This document shows, piece by piece, positions 23,184 through 31,690 of a stretch of 64,000 nucleotides of DNA. The notes beneath the pieces were generated by a model, which was not told the origin of the DNA, ran no database searches, and saw only the letters and a list, made by a program, of their open reading frames with translations. Position 1 is the first letter of the stretch, and every line of letters begins with the position of its first letter. The stretch comes from AC-49 sp963817035. GTDB lineage: Bacteria > Actinomycetota > Thermoleophilia > Solirubrobacterales > Solirubrobacteraceae. The DNA lies in NCBI GenBank assembly GCA_963817035.1, contig CAWFMM010000003.1, positions 434,001 to 498,000 on the forward strand, read 5' to 3'. A program made the position numbers and the translations under genes.

Positions 23184-24733
23184 TCGCCGCCGTCCACCCG
23201 CACCTCCACGGGCCGCACATCAACGTCGCCGGCCTGTCACCGCTCATCGCGCTGCTCGGCGGCGCGGTCGTCGTCCTGATGCTCGGCCTGTTCCGCTCGC
23301 GCGTCGCGCGGACGGTGCTCGTCCCGGCTTTGACGATCGTCGTGCTGGGCGTGGCGTTCGGGCTGTCGATCTGGCAGTGGTCCGACCACACGACCCTGGT
23401 CGCCGGTTCGATGGCGCTCGACGACCTCGGCCTGTCGATCTCGTTCATCGTCTTCATCGCGGCGATCGCCACGGTGCTGCTGTCGTGGCGCTCCTCGGCG
23501 CCCGTGCAGGCGGCCCATGGCGAGTATTACGCGCTGCTGCTGACCAGCACCGCCGGGATGGTCGTGCTCGCGCAGGCGATCAACAGCGTGACCGTGTTCG
23601 TCGGCTTCGAGCTGTTGTCGATCCCGCTGTACGTCCTGTGTGCGACGGAGATGAACCGCGCGTCGTCGCTCGAGTCGGGGCTGAAGTACCTGATCATCGG
23701 CTCGGTCGGATCGGCGACGCTGGTCTACGGCCTGGCAATGCTCTACGGCGCCAGCGGCTCGACCGACTTCTCCGCGATCGCGGCGGCCGGTTCGGGCTCG
23801 ATCGGCCACGACGTGCTCTACCTGACCGGCATCGCGCTGGTGTTGGCCGGCCTCGCGTTCAAGGCGTCGATCGCACCGTTCCACGGCTGGACACCCGACG
23901 TCTACGAGGGCGCACCGACGCCGATCACCGCGTTCATGGCGACGGCGACCAAGGCCGCCGCGTTCGCCGTGCTCGTGCGGATGCTCGACACCGCGATCGT
24001 CCACAGCCAGCTCGACTGGGGCCCGCTGCTCGCCGTACTCGCCGCGATCTCGATCGTCGTCGGCAACGTCGGCGCGCTGGCCCAGAGCTCGCTCAAGCGG
24101 ATGCTGGCGTGGTCATCGATCGCGCAGGCCGGCTACATCATGTCCGGCGTCGCCGTCTCGACCCGCCTGGGCATCGACGCGACCGCCTTCTACCTCGCCG
24201 TCTACCTCATCATGAACATGGCCGCGTTCGCGGTGATCGTCGCGCGCGAACGCGAGACGACGCTCGGCGACGACATCTCGTCGATGGCCGGGATCGGAGC
24301 GACGCGGCCGTGGCTCGCGTGGCCGATGACGTTGGCGATGCTCGGGTTGGCCGGCATCCCAGCGACGGCGGGCTTCGTCGGCAAGCTGTTCTTGATCGAG
24401 GCCTCGGTCGATGGCAGCTTCACCTGGCTCGCCATCTTCATCGTCGTCGGCTCGATGGTCTCGCTCGGGTATTACCTGCGCGTCGTCGCGGCGATCTGGA
24501 TGCGCAAGGCGCCCGAGGGCGTGGGCGTGGCGATCAACGGCGTCCCCGGACAACCGGTGCTGGCCGGCGCAGCCTCGGATGGCGCTGCGGCGCCGGTGGT
24601 CGCGCGGCCCCAGCTCGAGGTCGCGTTCGTGGCCATGGTCTTCGGCGCGGCGATCATCGTGCTGGGGATCGTGCCCACGCCGCTGTTCAATTTGGTCAGC
24701 CACGCCGGCTCGGCGTTCACGAACCTGTTCTGA
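23180..24733 (+). CDS. nuoN: NADH-quinone oxidoreductase subunit N (antiporter-like)
   Basis: NuoN is the proximal antiporter-type channel and the last gene of the operon. In the 517-residue product the conserved segment is APFHGWTPDVYEGAPTPITA followed by FMATATKAAAFAVLVRM. About fourteen helices are expected. The N-terminus has a short His-rich stretch, HPHLHGPHINVAG. The 139-bp gap after its stop separates it from the rrf2-type gene and contains a GCGCGGCGAGGGA motif that recurs in other gaps. Confidence 0.97.
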   Translation: MIAAVHPHLHGPHINVAGLSPLIALLGGAVVVLMLGLFRSRVARTVLVPALTIVVLGVAFGLSIWQWSDHTTLVAGSMALDDLGLSISFIVFIAAIATVLLSWRSSAPVQAAHGEYYALLLTSTAGMVVLAQAINSVTVFVGFELLSIPLYVLCATEMNRASSLESGLKYLIIGSVGSATLVYGLAMLYGASGSTDFSAIAAAGSGSIGHDVLYLTGIALVLAGLAFKASIAPFHGWTPDVYEGAPTPITAFMATATKAAAFAVLVRMLDTAIVHSQLDWGPLLAVLAAISIVVGNVGALAQSSLKRMLAWSSIAQAGYIMSGVAVSTRLGIDATAFYLAVYLIMNMAAFAVIVARERETTLGDDISSMAGIGATRPWLAWPMTLAMLGLAGIPATAGFVGKLFLIEASVDGSFTWLAIFIVVGSMVSLGYYLRVVAAIWMRKAPEGVGVAINGVPGQPVLAGAASDGAAAPVVARPQLEVAFVAMVFGAAIIVLGIVPTPLFNLVSHAGSAFTNLF

Positions 24734-24860
24734 CGGCGCGACACAGCGCGGCGAGGGAAGGACTGTGAAGCCGGTTCGGCCCGCGAGACGCCACGGCCTT
24801 CCTATCGAGGGACGACACGTCCGAATCGCCCGCCGCGGCGCCCTTTCCCACACATCTGCT

Positions 24861-24866
24861 TAGGAT
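24861..24866 (+). promoter_or_regulatory. Candidate -10 hexamer TAGGAT for the Rrf2 gene
   Basis: TAGGAT ends six bases before the GTG at 24873, consistent with a leaderless transcript. No clear -35 box is seen. Confidence 0.45.
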
Positions 24867-24872
24867 GACGCG

Positions 24873-25328
24873 GTGCGCATCACCGCCAAGGCCGACTATG
24901 CCGTGCGGGCCGCCGTCGAACTTGCCGCGGCCAGCGCGGGACCGACCAAGGGCGACGCGATCGCCAAGGCCCAGGGAATCCCACTCAAGTTCCTCGAGAA
25001 CATCCTCGGCGACATGCGTCATGCGGGGATCGTCCGCAGCCAGCGCGGCGCCGACGGCGGCTACTGGCTGGCCCGCGACGCGAAGCTGATCTCGGTCGCC
25101 GACGTGATCCGAGCGGTTGAGGGGCCGCTGGCCTCGGTCCGCGGCGAGCCGCCCGAGGAGATCGACTACGGCGGCGCCGCCGAAGACCTGCAGAAGGTGT
25201 GGATCGCCGTGCGCGCGAGCCTGCGCAGCGTCGCCGAGCGCGTGACGCTGGCCGACATCGCCGCCCAGAAGCTGCCGGCCCGGATCGAGAAGCTCGCGGC
25301 CGACCCTGAGGCATGGGTCACCCGCTGA
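24873..25328 (+). CDS. Rrf2-family regulator without iron-sulfur cysteines (CymR-like)
   Basis: Rrf2 proteins are winged-helix DNA-binding regulators. The 151-residue product begins MRITAKADYAVRAAVELAAA, with the recognition region around IPLKFLENILGDMRHAGIVR and the wing SQRGADGGYWLARDAKLISV. IscR and NsrR bear three cysteines after about residue 90; this protein has none at all, as in CymR, the cysteine-metabolism regulator. The nearby sulfate transporter operon makes a sulfur-regulatory role likely (inference). The GTG start has TAGGAT six bases upstream. Its end overlaps the acetyltransferase gene by 16 bases. Confidence 0.85.
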   Translation: MRITAKADYAVRAAVELAAASAGPTKGDAIAKAQGIPLKFLENILGDMRHAGIVRSQRGADGGYWLARDAKLISVADVIRAVEGPLASVRGEPPEEIDYGGAAEDLQKVWIAVRASLRSVAERVTLADIAAQKLPARIEKLAADPEAWVTR

Positions 25329-25825
25329 CGCCGCCCTCGCTGCGCGACGCTACCCCGGGGGACCTCGACGCGATCGTCGCGATCTACAACCAGACGATCC
25401 CGGGGCGCATGGCGACGGCCGACCTCGACCCGGTCCACCCCGAGCAACGCGCGGCGTGGCTCGCCGACCATCAGCCCGATCACCACCCGATCTGGGTCGC
25501 CGAGCGCGACGAGACCGTCGTCGGCTGGCTCTCGATCGGCCAGTTCCGTGACCGCGTCGCCTATGACGCGACCGCCGAGGTCAGCGTCTACGTCGACGCG
25601 CAAAGGCGCCGCGGTGGCATCGGCGCGTTGCTCCTCGACGAGGCCGTCCGCCGCGCGCCACAGCTCGGGCTCGAAGTCCTCGTCGGCCTGATCTTCGCCC
25701 ACAACGCCCCGAGCCTCGCGTTGTTCGAGCGCGCCGGCTTCGTGCGCTGGGGCCTGCTGCCCGCGGCCTGCCGGCTCGACGATCGCACGGCCGACGTCGT
25801 GATCGTCGGGCGCGCTACGCCTTGA
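25313..25825 (+). CDS. GNAT-family N-acetyltransferase (phosphinothricin-acetyltransferase type)
   Basis: The 170-residue product follows the pattern of the Pat/YncA branch of GNAT enzymes, which acetylate small amines or amino-acid analogues with acetyl-CoA. LRDATPGDLDAIVAIYNQTI opens the fold, AEVSVYVDAQRRRGGIGALL is the acetyl-CoA loop (R/Q-X-X-G-X-G/A), and NAPSLALFERAGFVRWGLLP is the typical C-terminal helix-strand. It overlaps the Rrf2 gene by 16 bases, so the two are co-transcribed. It converges with cysA and the coding ends overlap by 11 bp. The substrate is unknown. Confidence 0.85.
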   Translation: MGHPLTPPSLRDATPGDLDAIVAIYNQTIPGRMATADLDPVHPEQRAAWLADHQPDHHPIWVAERDETVVGWLSIGQFRDRVAYDATAEVSVYVDAQRRRGGIGALLLDEAVRRAPQLGLEVLVGLIFAHNAPSLALFERAGFVRWGLLPAACRLDDRTADVVIVGRATP

Positions 25826-26768
25826 CCGGCGTCTCGGTCGGCGCGCGCACGTAGACGATGTCGCCCGCCCGCGGGTCCAGGGCGGCCGCCTCCTCGCGCG
25901 ACAGCTGAGCGCTGAGCACCTCGCCGTCGGGCAGCGACAACTCGACGCGAACCTCGAAGCCGAGATGAACGACGCGCGCGATCATCGCCTCACGCGATCC
26001 CGGCTCGGGCTCGGCGCTGAGCAGCAGATCATGGGGGCGTACGAGGCTGCCATCGAGGCGCGCGACCGGGCCGAGAAAGCCCATCACGAACTCGTTGGCC
26101 GGCCGCTCGTAGAGCTCGCGCGGGGCGCCGACCTGCTCGATCCGGCCGTGGTTCATCACCGCGATCCGATCGGCGACGTCCATCGCCTCTTCCTGGTCGT
26201 GGGTGACGAGGACGGTCGTCACACCGACATCGTCATGCAGCCGCCGCAGCCACGTTCGCAGCTCCGCGCGGACGTTGGCGTCGAGCGCGCCGAACGGCTC
26301 GTCGAGCAGCAGCACCTTCGGCTCGACGGCCAGCGCGCGGGCCAGGGCCATGCGCTGGCGCTGGCCACCCGAGAGCTGCGACGGCAGCCGATCGGCGTAG
26401 CCGGTCAGGCCCATGACCTCGAGTAACTCGTCGACGCGGCGCGTCGTCTCGTCCTTGGGCCGCTTGCGGACCTCGAGGCCGAACGCGATGTTGCGGCGCA
26501 CGCTGAGGTGCTTGAACGCCGCGTAGTGCTGGAAGACGAAGCCGACGCCGCGGCGCTGGGGTGGGATCCCGGTCGCGTCCTCGCCCGCGATGATCACGTG
26601 CCCGCTGTCGGGCGCCTCGAGGCCGGCGATGACTCGCAGCAGCGTCGACTTGCCCGAGCCCGACGGGCCCAACAGCGCGGTCAGCGAACCCTCGGGCACG
26701 TCAAGCGAGATCGAGTCGAGCGCGAGGAAGTCGCCAAAGCGCTTGACGATGTCGGTGGCGGCAATCAC
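25815..26768 (-). CDS. cysA: Sulfate/thiosulfate ABC transporter ATP-binding protein
   Basis: CysA powers sulfate import. The 317-residue product has Walker A GPSGSGKST at 34-42, the signature LSGGQRQRMALARALAVEP near residue 135, Walker B VLLLDEPFGALD, and the switch VLVTHDQEEAMDVADRI. The C-terminal part (about 235-317) is a TOBE-like regulatory domain. It starts with GTG in a GTGA overlap with cysW and is the last gene of the operon. Similar ATPases serve molybdate or spermidine uptake; the two permeases and binding protein point to sulfate. Confidence 0.93.
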   Translation of the reverse strand: MIAATDIVKRFGDFLALDSISLDVPEGSLTALLGPSGSGKSTLLRVIAGLEAPDSGHVIIAGEDATGIPPQRRGVGFVFQHYAAFKHLSVRRNIAFGLEVRKRPKDETTRRVDELLEVMGLTGYADRLPSQLSGGQRQRMALARALAVEPKVLLLDEPFGALDANVRAELRTWLRRLHDDVGVTTVLVTHDQEEAMDVADRIAVMNHGRIEQVGAPRELYERPANEFVMGFLGPVARLDGSLVRPHDLLLSAEPEPGSREAMIARVVHLGFEVRVELSLPDGEVLSAQLSREEAAALDPRAGDIVYVRAPTETPVKA

Positions 26769-27571
26769 GTTGCCTCCCGGCGACGATTGACGGAGGTCAT
26801 GATCAACAGTGTGCCGATCGCGAGAACGGCGAGCACGACGGACGCCGCATAGGCGCCGGCGACGTTGAAGTTCTGGAAACGCTGGGAGACGAGCAGAGTC
26901 AACGTCTGCGTCTTACCCGGCACGTTGCCCGAGATCACCGCGACGGCGCCGAACTCACCGAGCGCCCGCGCGACCGACAGCACGATCCCGTAGACCAGGC
27001 CCCAGCGGATCGCCGGCAGCGTGATGCGCCGGAACGTCTGCCACGAGCTCGCGCCGAGCGTCGACGCCGCCTGTTCCTGCTCGTCGCCGATCTCGCGCAG
27101 GACGGGCGTGACCTCGCGCGCGACGAACGGCAGCGAGACGAAGATCGTCGCCAGCACCATGCCGGGGACCGAGAAGACGACCTGGATCCCGTGCTTGGTC
27201 AGCCACGGCCCGAACCAGCCGGTGCGGTCGTAGAGCAGCAGCAACGACAACCCGATGACGATCGGCGAGATCGCGAACGGAAGGTCGATCGCCGCGTCGA
27301 GCAGCGCCTTGCCGCGGAACGTCCCGCGCGCCAGCGCCAACGCCGCGAACACTCCGAAGATCGCGTTGAGCGGCACCGCGATCGCCGCGATCTCGATCGT
27401 CAGCCAGAACGCGCTGATCGCCGCCGGCGTCGTGATCGAGTCCCACACCGCCGCGATCCCGTGCTCGAACGTCCGGTAGAAGACCACGGCGACCGGGATC
27501 AGCAGCAGGATCGACAGGTAGGCCAGCGCGACGACGCGCAGGCTGACGCGCCAGCGGCGTTCAACGGCCAC
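26765..27571 (-). CDS. cysW: Sulfate ABC transporter permease CysW
   Basis: CysW is one of the two membrane subunits of the sulfate importer. The 268-residue product has six helices and the EAA coupling loop EQAASTLGASSWQTFRRITL, which docks on CysA. AVISGNVPGKTQTLTLLV near the C-terminus is typical of CysW/CysT. The GTG start at 27571 lies within the last codons of cysT (11-base overlap). Confidence 0.94.
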   Translation of the reverse strand: MAVERRWRVSLRVVALAYLSILLLIPVAVVFYRTFEHGIAAVWDSITTPAAISAFWLTIEIAAIAVPLNAIFGVFAALALARGTFRGKALLDAAIDLPFAISPIVIGLSLLLLYDRTGWFGPWLTKHGIQVVFSVPGMVLATIFVSLPFVAREVTPVLREIGDEQEQAASTLGASSWQTFRRITLPAIRWGLVYGIVLSVARALGEFGAVAVISGNVPGKTQTLTLLVSQRFQNFNVAGAYAASVVLAVLAIGTLLIMTSVNRRREAT

Positions 27572-28412
27572 GCTGCACCTGCCCGGCGAAGCGGATCACG
27601 AAGAGGATCGCCAGCGAGATCGCCAGCAGCACGGTCGCCACCGCGGCGGCGGCGGTCGTCGCGTCGGACTGCACGAGCCCGTAGACGTAGACCGACGAGA
27701 CCTGGGTGTGGAACGGGATGTTGCCCGAGATCAGGACGATCGAGCCGAACTCGCCGACCGCGCGGGCGAAGCTCAGCGTCGCGCCGGACAGGATCGCCGG
27801 GAGCAGGTTGGGCAGCACGACGCGGCGAAACGTCGTGCCGGCCGAGGCGCCGAGCGACGTCGCCGCCTCCTCCATCTCCTGGTCGAGCTCGAGCAGCACC
27901 GGCTGCACCGAGCGCACGACGAACGGCAGCGTCACGAACGCCAGCGCGAAGATGATCGCCGCGCGGGTGAAGGCGATGTCAACGCCGAGCGGCGAGCCGG
28001 GACCGTAGAGCGACAGCAGCACGATCCCGGCGACGATCGTCGGCAGCGCGAACGGCAGGTCGATCATCGCGTTGACCACGCGCTTGCCCGCGAACTCGTC
28101 GCGCACCAGCACCCAGGCCACAAGCGTTCCCATGACCGCGTTGATCGCGCTGACGACGAGCGCCGACACGAGCGTCAGCAGCAGCGCCGAGACCGCGACC
28201 CGCGAACTGACCGCGTGCCAGAACTCCGACCAGCCGCCGCTGAACGCCTGCGAGACGAGCGCGGCCAGCGGCAACAGGACAATGAGGCTCAGCCACAGCG
28301 TCGTGACGCCGAGCGACAGCGTCAGCCCGTTGGTACCGCGCCGCGCGCGCCGCCGTCGCCGCGAAGCCGCCCGCGGGATGGCGGGCGGCGCGGTTGCGGC
28401 CTCACTTGGCAG
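27561..28412 (-). CDS. cysT: Sulfate ABC transporter permease CysT, apparently started from CTG
   Basis: CysT is the partner permease of CysW. It has six helices, the EAA loop EEAATSLGASAGTTFRRVVL and SGNIPFHTQVSSVYVYG near the end. The conserved N-terminal helix reads LTLSLGVTTLWLSLIVLLPL. The only TTG (28274) lies inside that helix, and no ATG, GTG or TTG occurs upstream of it in frame. I therefore propose CTG at 28412, preceded by GGGAG at a six-base spacing and overlapping the end of the binding-protein gene by 11 bases. The product would be 283 residues with an Arg-rich lead (SRRRRRARRG). Confidence 0.85.
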   Translation of the reverse strand: MPSEAATAPPAIPRAASRRRRRARRGTNGLTLSLGVTTLWLSLIVLLPLAALVSQAFSGGWSEFWHAVSSRVAVSALLLTLVSALVVSAINAVMGTLVAWVLVRDEFAGKRVVNAMIDLPFALPTIVAGIVLLSLYGPGSPLGVDIAFTRAAIIFALAFVTLPFVVRSVQPVLLELDQEMEEAATSLGASAGTTFRRVVLPNLLPAILSGATLSFARAVGEFGSIVLISGNIPFHTQVSSVYVYGLVQSDATTAAAAVATVLLAISLAILFVIRFAGQVQRGR

Positions 28413-29472
28413 TGCTGACTCCCGCGCCCTGCTCGATCTTCGCCACCGATCCGGTGTCAGGATCGAAGAACGTCGTCATGACCTTCGGCCAACCGCCGAG
28501 TGAGGCGATCGTGAACAGTCCGCTCGGCGTCGGGAAGTGAAACTGCTTGAGGACCGATGGCACGACCGGCCGGTAGCCGTGATCGCCGAAGATCTTCTGC
28601 GCGGGCTCGGTGGTCAGGTAGTCGAGGAACGCCTTGGCCTGCGTCGGGTGCTTGGTCGTCGACACGACGGCCGCCGGATTCTCGATCAGGATCGTGTCGT
28701 CGGGCACGACGTAGTCGACCGACTTGCCCTTGGCCTGGGCGGTGATCGCCTCGTTCTCATAGGAGATCAGCGCGTCACCCTTGCCGGCCAGGAACGTGTT
28801 CAGCGCGTTGCGCGCGCTGTCGGCCTGGACCGGGACGTGCTTGGTCAGCAGCGTCTTGAGGAACGCGAGCGCCTGGGCCGGCGACTTGCCCTCGTTGAGC
28901 TGGGCGCCGTAGACGGCCATGATGTTCCAGCGCGCGCTGCCCGACGTGAACGGGTTCGGCGTGAGCACCTCGACGCCCGGCTTGATCAGGTCGTCCCAGG
29001 TCTTCAGGTTCTTCGGATTGCCCTTGCGCGTGACGATGACGGCGACGCTGTCGGTGACGATGCCCTTGTACTGGCCGCTGTCCCAGTCGGCGGCCACGAG
29101 CTTGCTGTCGACGAGGCGCGTGATGTCGGGGGCGAGCGAGAACGCGACGACGTCGGCGGACTGGCCCGAGTCGACGGCGCGGCTCTGGTCTCCCGAGGCG
29201 CCGAAGGACTCGCTGAAGCTGACGCCCGCGCCGGCCGCGGTCTTCTCGAAGCCGGGGATGATCGCGTCGTAGGCCTCCTGGGGAGTGGAGTAGCCGACGA
29301 GCGCGAGCTTGGCCGACGTGCCGCCGCTGCTCGTGGAGGCGCTGCCGGCGGACGTGTCGCTGCTCGAATCCGAGCTGCCGCCGCAGGCCGCGAGCCCGAG
29401 GGTGAGCACGGCCACGAGCAGCGCGATGATCGTCCGGCGGTTCATCAGATCTCTAAATTCCCTAATTCCCAT
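28402..29472 (-). CDS. Sulfate-binding lipoprotein of the ABC transporter
   Basis: This is the extracytoplasmic sulfate receptor (Sbp/CysP type), anchored by its lipobox LAAC. The mature protein shows the family blocks SFGASGDQSRAVDSGQSADV, NPKNLKTWDDLIKPGVEVLTP and NPFTSGSARWNIMAVYGA. I used the ATG at 29472 because a TAGAGT -10 hexamer ends eight bases before it; the ATG at 29445 (MNRRTIIALL) is the alternative and would give a more standard signal peptide. It is the first gene of the operon, followed by cysT, cysW and cysA with overlapping ends. A palindrome covers the start region. Confidence 0.92.
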   Translation of the reverse strand: MGIREFRDLMNRRTIIALLVAVLTLGLAACGGSSDSSSDTSAGSASTSSGGTSAKLALVGYSTPQEAYDAIIPGFEKTAAGAGVSFSESFGASGDQSRAVDSGQSADVVAFSLAPDITRLVDSKLVAADWDSGQYKGIVTDSVAVIVTRKGNPKNLKTWDDLIKPGVEVLTPNPFTSGSARWNIMAVYGAQLNEGKSPAQALAFLKTLLTKHVPVQADSARNALNTFLAGKGDALISYENEAITAQAKGKSVDYVVPDDTILIENPAAVVSTTKHPTQAKAFLDYLTTEPAQKIFGDHGYRPVVPSVLKQFHFPTPSGLFTIASLGGWPKVMTTFFDPDTGSVAKIEQGAGVSTAK

Positions 29473-29486
29473 AGGGATTTACTCTA
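29465..29486 (-). promoter_or_regulatory. Promoter and palindromic operator of the sulfate transporter operon
   Basis: On the minus strand TAGAGT (29486-29481) is followed by AAATCCCTATGGGAAT. The near-perfect palindrome ATTCCCATAGGGAT (29465-29478) covers the likely transcription start and the ATG at 29472, and the surrounding 40 bp are AT-rich for this genome. GGAATT-containing sites are known for CymR. A repressor site for the cysteine-less Rrf2 protein encoded 4 kb away is an inference. Confidence 0.5.
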
Positions 29487-29542
29487 TCATGCTGATGGAG
29501 AAAGTTGGCCCAGTCCCGCCGAACTTCCGTCTGCGCGGGCGC

Positions 29543-29548
29543 TAGAGT
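29543..29548 (+). promoter_or_regulatory. Candidate -10 hexamer TAGAGT for the ThyX-like gene
   Basis: TAGAGT ends 12 bases before the ATG at 29561, so the message would have a very short leader. No ribosome binding site is visible in it. Confidence 0.35.
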
Positions 29549-29560
29549 CGCCGGCCCCCG

Positions 29561-31141
29561 ATGGACTACCCGGTCGAGACCTTCAGCGAGGCCCAGCAGG
29601 CGACCCTCGCCCCCTACGTCAGCAACCTCGACCGGCCGGTTTTCGCGCTCACCGCGCTGCCCGAGACGGTCAAGGGTGCCCTGTTTGCGCGCTACTCCCG
29701 CTACCAGGGAACGCTGCGCCAGCTGTTCCTCGACGAGTTCGCCGATTCGGTTCCCCCGGGCGCCACGGCGGGCGGCGAGGTCGAGGGCGAGCGGGCGGCC
29801 AAGCTCTACGAGACGATCTTCCTCGGCTACGGCGACGACTCGGTGGCCCAGCTTGGTGGCGCGCACGTCGCCTGCGAGTGGGCGTCCAACGTGCTGACGA
29901 AGGTCCTCCAGCGGCCACGGCCCGCCGCCTACCTCGAGCAGTCGACGCGCTACATCGCCTATGACGTCCCGATGCCAGGTGGCGGGTATCGCTACTACCG
30001 CGATGCAGCGCTGGGCCCCGAGTACGTGACAGCGATGGACGAGATCTTCGCCGTCTACGCCGATTGCCTGCCGCGCGTCGTCGCATGGATCGACGCCTCG
30101 TTCGAGGGCGAGCCATCGCCGGCGCGCAGTCGCGCGATCAAGGCCAAGGCGTTCGATCTTCTGCGCGGGCTGCTGCCCGCGTCGACGTTGTCGCACATGG
30201 GCATCTACGCGAGCGGCCAGACCTACGAGCAGCTGATCCTGCACCTGCTGGCCCATCCGCTGCCCGAGGCGCGCGAGTACGGCGCGATGATCCTCGACGC
30301 GGTCAAGGCGGTGATGCCGTCGTTCGTGACGCGGGTGGAGCGGCCGGATCGGGGCGGCGAGTGGATCTCCTATCTCCAGGAGCGCGATGCCGCCGGCGCG
30401 CGCTGGGTCCAGCGTCTCGGGCTCGAGGGCACCGCCGCGACCGAAGACCGCCCGTCGGTGCGCCTGCTGCACGTCGACGGCGACGAGGAGTCCCTGCTCG
30501 CCGCGCTGCTGTTCGAGGCGGCCGGCTGCTCGGAGGACGAGACGCGGATGCGGATGGCGACGCTCGGGGCCGACGAGCGGGCGGCGCTGCTCGGCGACCT
30601 GGTCGGCGAGCGGTCCAACCGCCGGCATCGACCGGGGCGCGGGTTCGAGGCGCTGCGCTACCGCTTCGAGATCGTCTCGGACTACGGCGCGTTCCGTGAC
30701 CTGCAGCGCCATCGGATGCTCACGGTGCAGTGGCAGCGGCTGTCGCCGGCGCTCGGTGCCGGAGTTCCGGATGAGGTCGTCGCCGCGGGGTGCGGGGACG
30801 ACTACCAACGGGCGCTGGACGTGTCATCGGGCGAATGGCAGCGGCTCGTCGACGGCGGGCACGACCCGCGTGCGGCGATGTACGCGCTGTGTCTGGGCTA
30901 CCGGATTCGCTACGTGCTGGACCTCAACGCGCGCGAGGCGATGCAGCTGATCGAGCTGCGCTCGGGCCGCGAGGGCCACCCGAGCTACCGCGCGGTGGCA
31001 CACGAGATGCACGCGCAGATCGCCGCCCTGCATCCGATGGTCGCGGCCGCGATGCGTCACGTGGATGTCGAGACCGAGCCGCGGCTCGAGCGCATCCTCA
31101 GCGAGATGCGCACGCAGGCCAAGCGCGACGCGCTGGCGTAG
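29561..31141 (+). CDS. Tandem ThyX-like protein (flavin-dependent thymidylate synthase family)
   Basis: ThyX makes dTMP with FAD and has the motif RHRXXSXNXXSXRY in a protein of about 220-250 residues. This 526-residue product looks like two such domains in line. The first half carries RPRPAAYLEQSTRY (about 118-131), keeping the SXRY end but not RHR. The second half carries LQRHRMLTVQWQRLSPALG (about 383-400), keeping RHR but not SXRY. Long ThyX-related proteins of this kind occur in Actinobacteria as far as I recall. Whether it makes dTMP is not decided by sequence; it could be a divergent paralogue. Confidence 0.75.
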   Translation: MDYPVETFSEAQQATLAPYVSNLDRPVFALTALPETVKGALFARYSRYQGTLRQLFLDEFADSVPPGATAGGEVEGERAAKLYETIFLGYGDDSVAQLGGAHVACEWASNVLTKVLQRPRPAAYLEQSTRYIAYDVPMPGGGYRYYRDAALGPEYVTAMDEIFAVYADCLPRVVAWIDASFEGEPSPARSRAIKAKAFDLLRGLLPASTLSHMGIYASGQTYEQLILHLLAHPLPEAREYGAMILDAVKAVMPSFVTRVERPDRGGEWISYLQERDAAGARWVQRLGLEGTAATEDRPSVRLLHVDGDEESLLAALLFEAAGCSEDETRMRMATLGADERAALLGDLVGERSNRRHRPGRGFEALRYRFEIVSDYGAFRDLQRHRMLTVQWQRLSPALGAGVPDEVVAAGCGDDYQRALDVSSGEWQRLVDGGHDPRAAMYALCLGYRIRYVLDLNAREAMQLIELRSGREGHPSYRAVAHEMHAQIAALHPMVAAAMRHVDVETEPRLERILSEMRTQAKRDALA

Positions 31142-31224
31142 TCCGCGCTGCGTGTCGGTTCTCACTCAGCGTGCGCGGGGACGCGACTACGCTGGATGAC
31201 CAAGGCACGAACAGGAGAATCGTT

Positions 31225-31656
31225 ATGCGCAGCGGCGTACCCCAGCACGTGATCGAGATGCTTCGAGCGGTTCCGCTCTTCTCCGATTCCAGCCCGGCCG
31301 AACTGCGCTCCATCGCCCAGCTCGGAACGGCGATTGCCGTGCACGAAGGTCGGGTGCTGACGACCCAGGGCCGGCCCGGCTCGGAGTTCTTCCTGATCGT
31401 CTCCGGCCGCGCAAGCTGCACGATCGACGGCGAGCAGGTGGCCGAGCTCGGTGCGGGCGACTTCTTCGGCGAACTGGCGCTCCTCAGCGGCGAGCCCCGG
31501 TCGGCAACGATCGTCGCCGACTCGGAGATGGAGGTCATCGTCTTCAGCGCCCGCGAGTTCAGCACCCTGCTGGCGGACAGCCAGCCGGTCGCGACCCAGA
31601 TGCTCGGCCGACTGGCCGACCGCGTCTCCGTGCTGGAGCACGCCGCAGCGGCCTGA
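31225..31656 (+). CDS. Stand-alone cyclic-nucleotide-binding domain protein
   Basis: The 143-residue product is a single cNMP-binding (Crp-like) beta-barrel: VPLFSDSSPAELRSIAQLGT, then GRPGSEFFLIVSGRASCTID, and the phosphate-binding cassette GDFFGELALLSGEPRSATIV with its Gly-Glu-(Leu-Ala) and Arg. There is no helix-turn-helix after the barrel, so it cannot bind DNA as Crp does; it may act as a partner subunit or sensor. The ATG at 31225 follows AGGAGA at a good spacing. It is followed by an intergenic repeat before the fab cluster. Confidence 0.88.
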   Translation: MRSGVPQHVIEMLRAVPLFSDSSPAELRSIAQLGTAIAVHEGRVLTTQGRPGSEFFLIVSGRASCTIDGEQVAELGAGDFFGELALLSGEPRSATIVADSEMEVIVFSAREFSTLLADSQPVATQMLGRLADRVSVLEHAAAA

Positions 31657-31690
31657 GGTCAGCGGCGGACGAGCACCGTCGGGTCGCCGG

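Noticed and set aside
28272..28274. TTG as the start of cysT
   Set aside because: It lies in the middle of the first conserved membrane helix, which would be lost.
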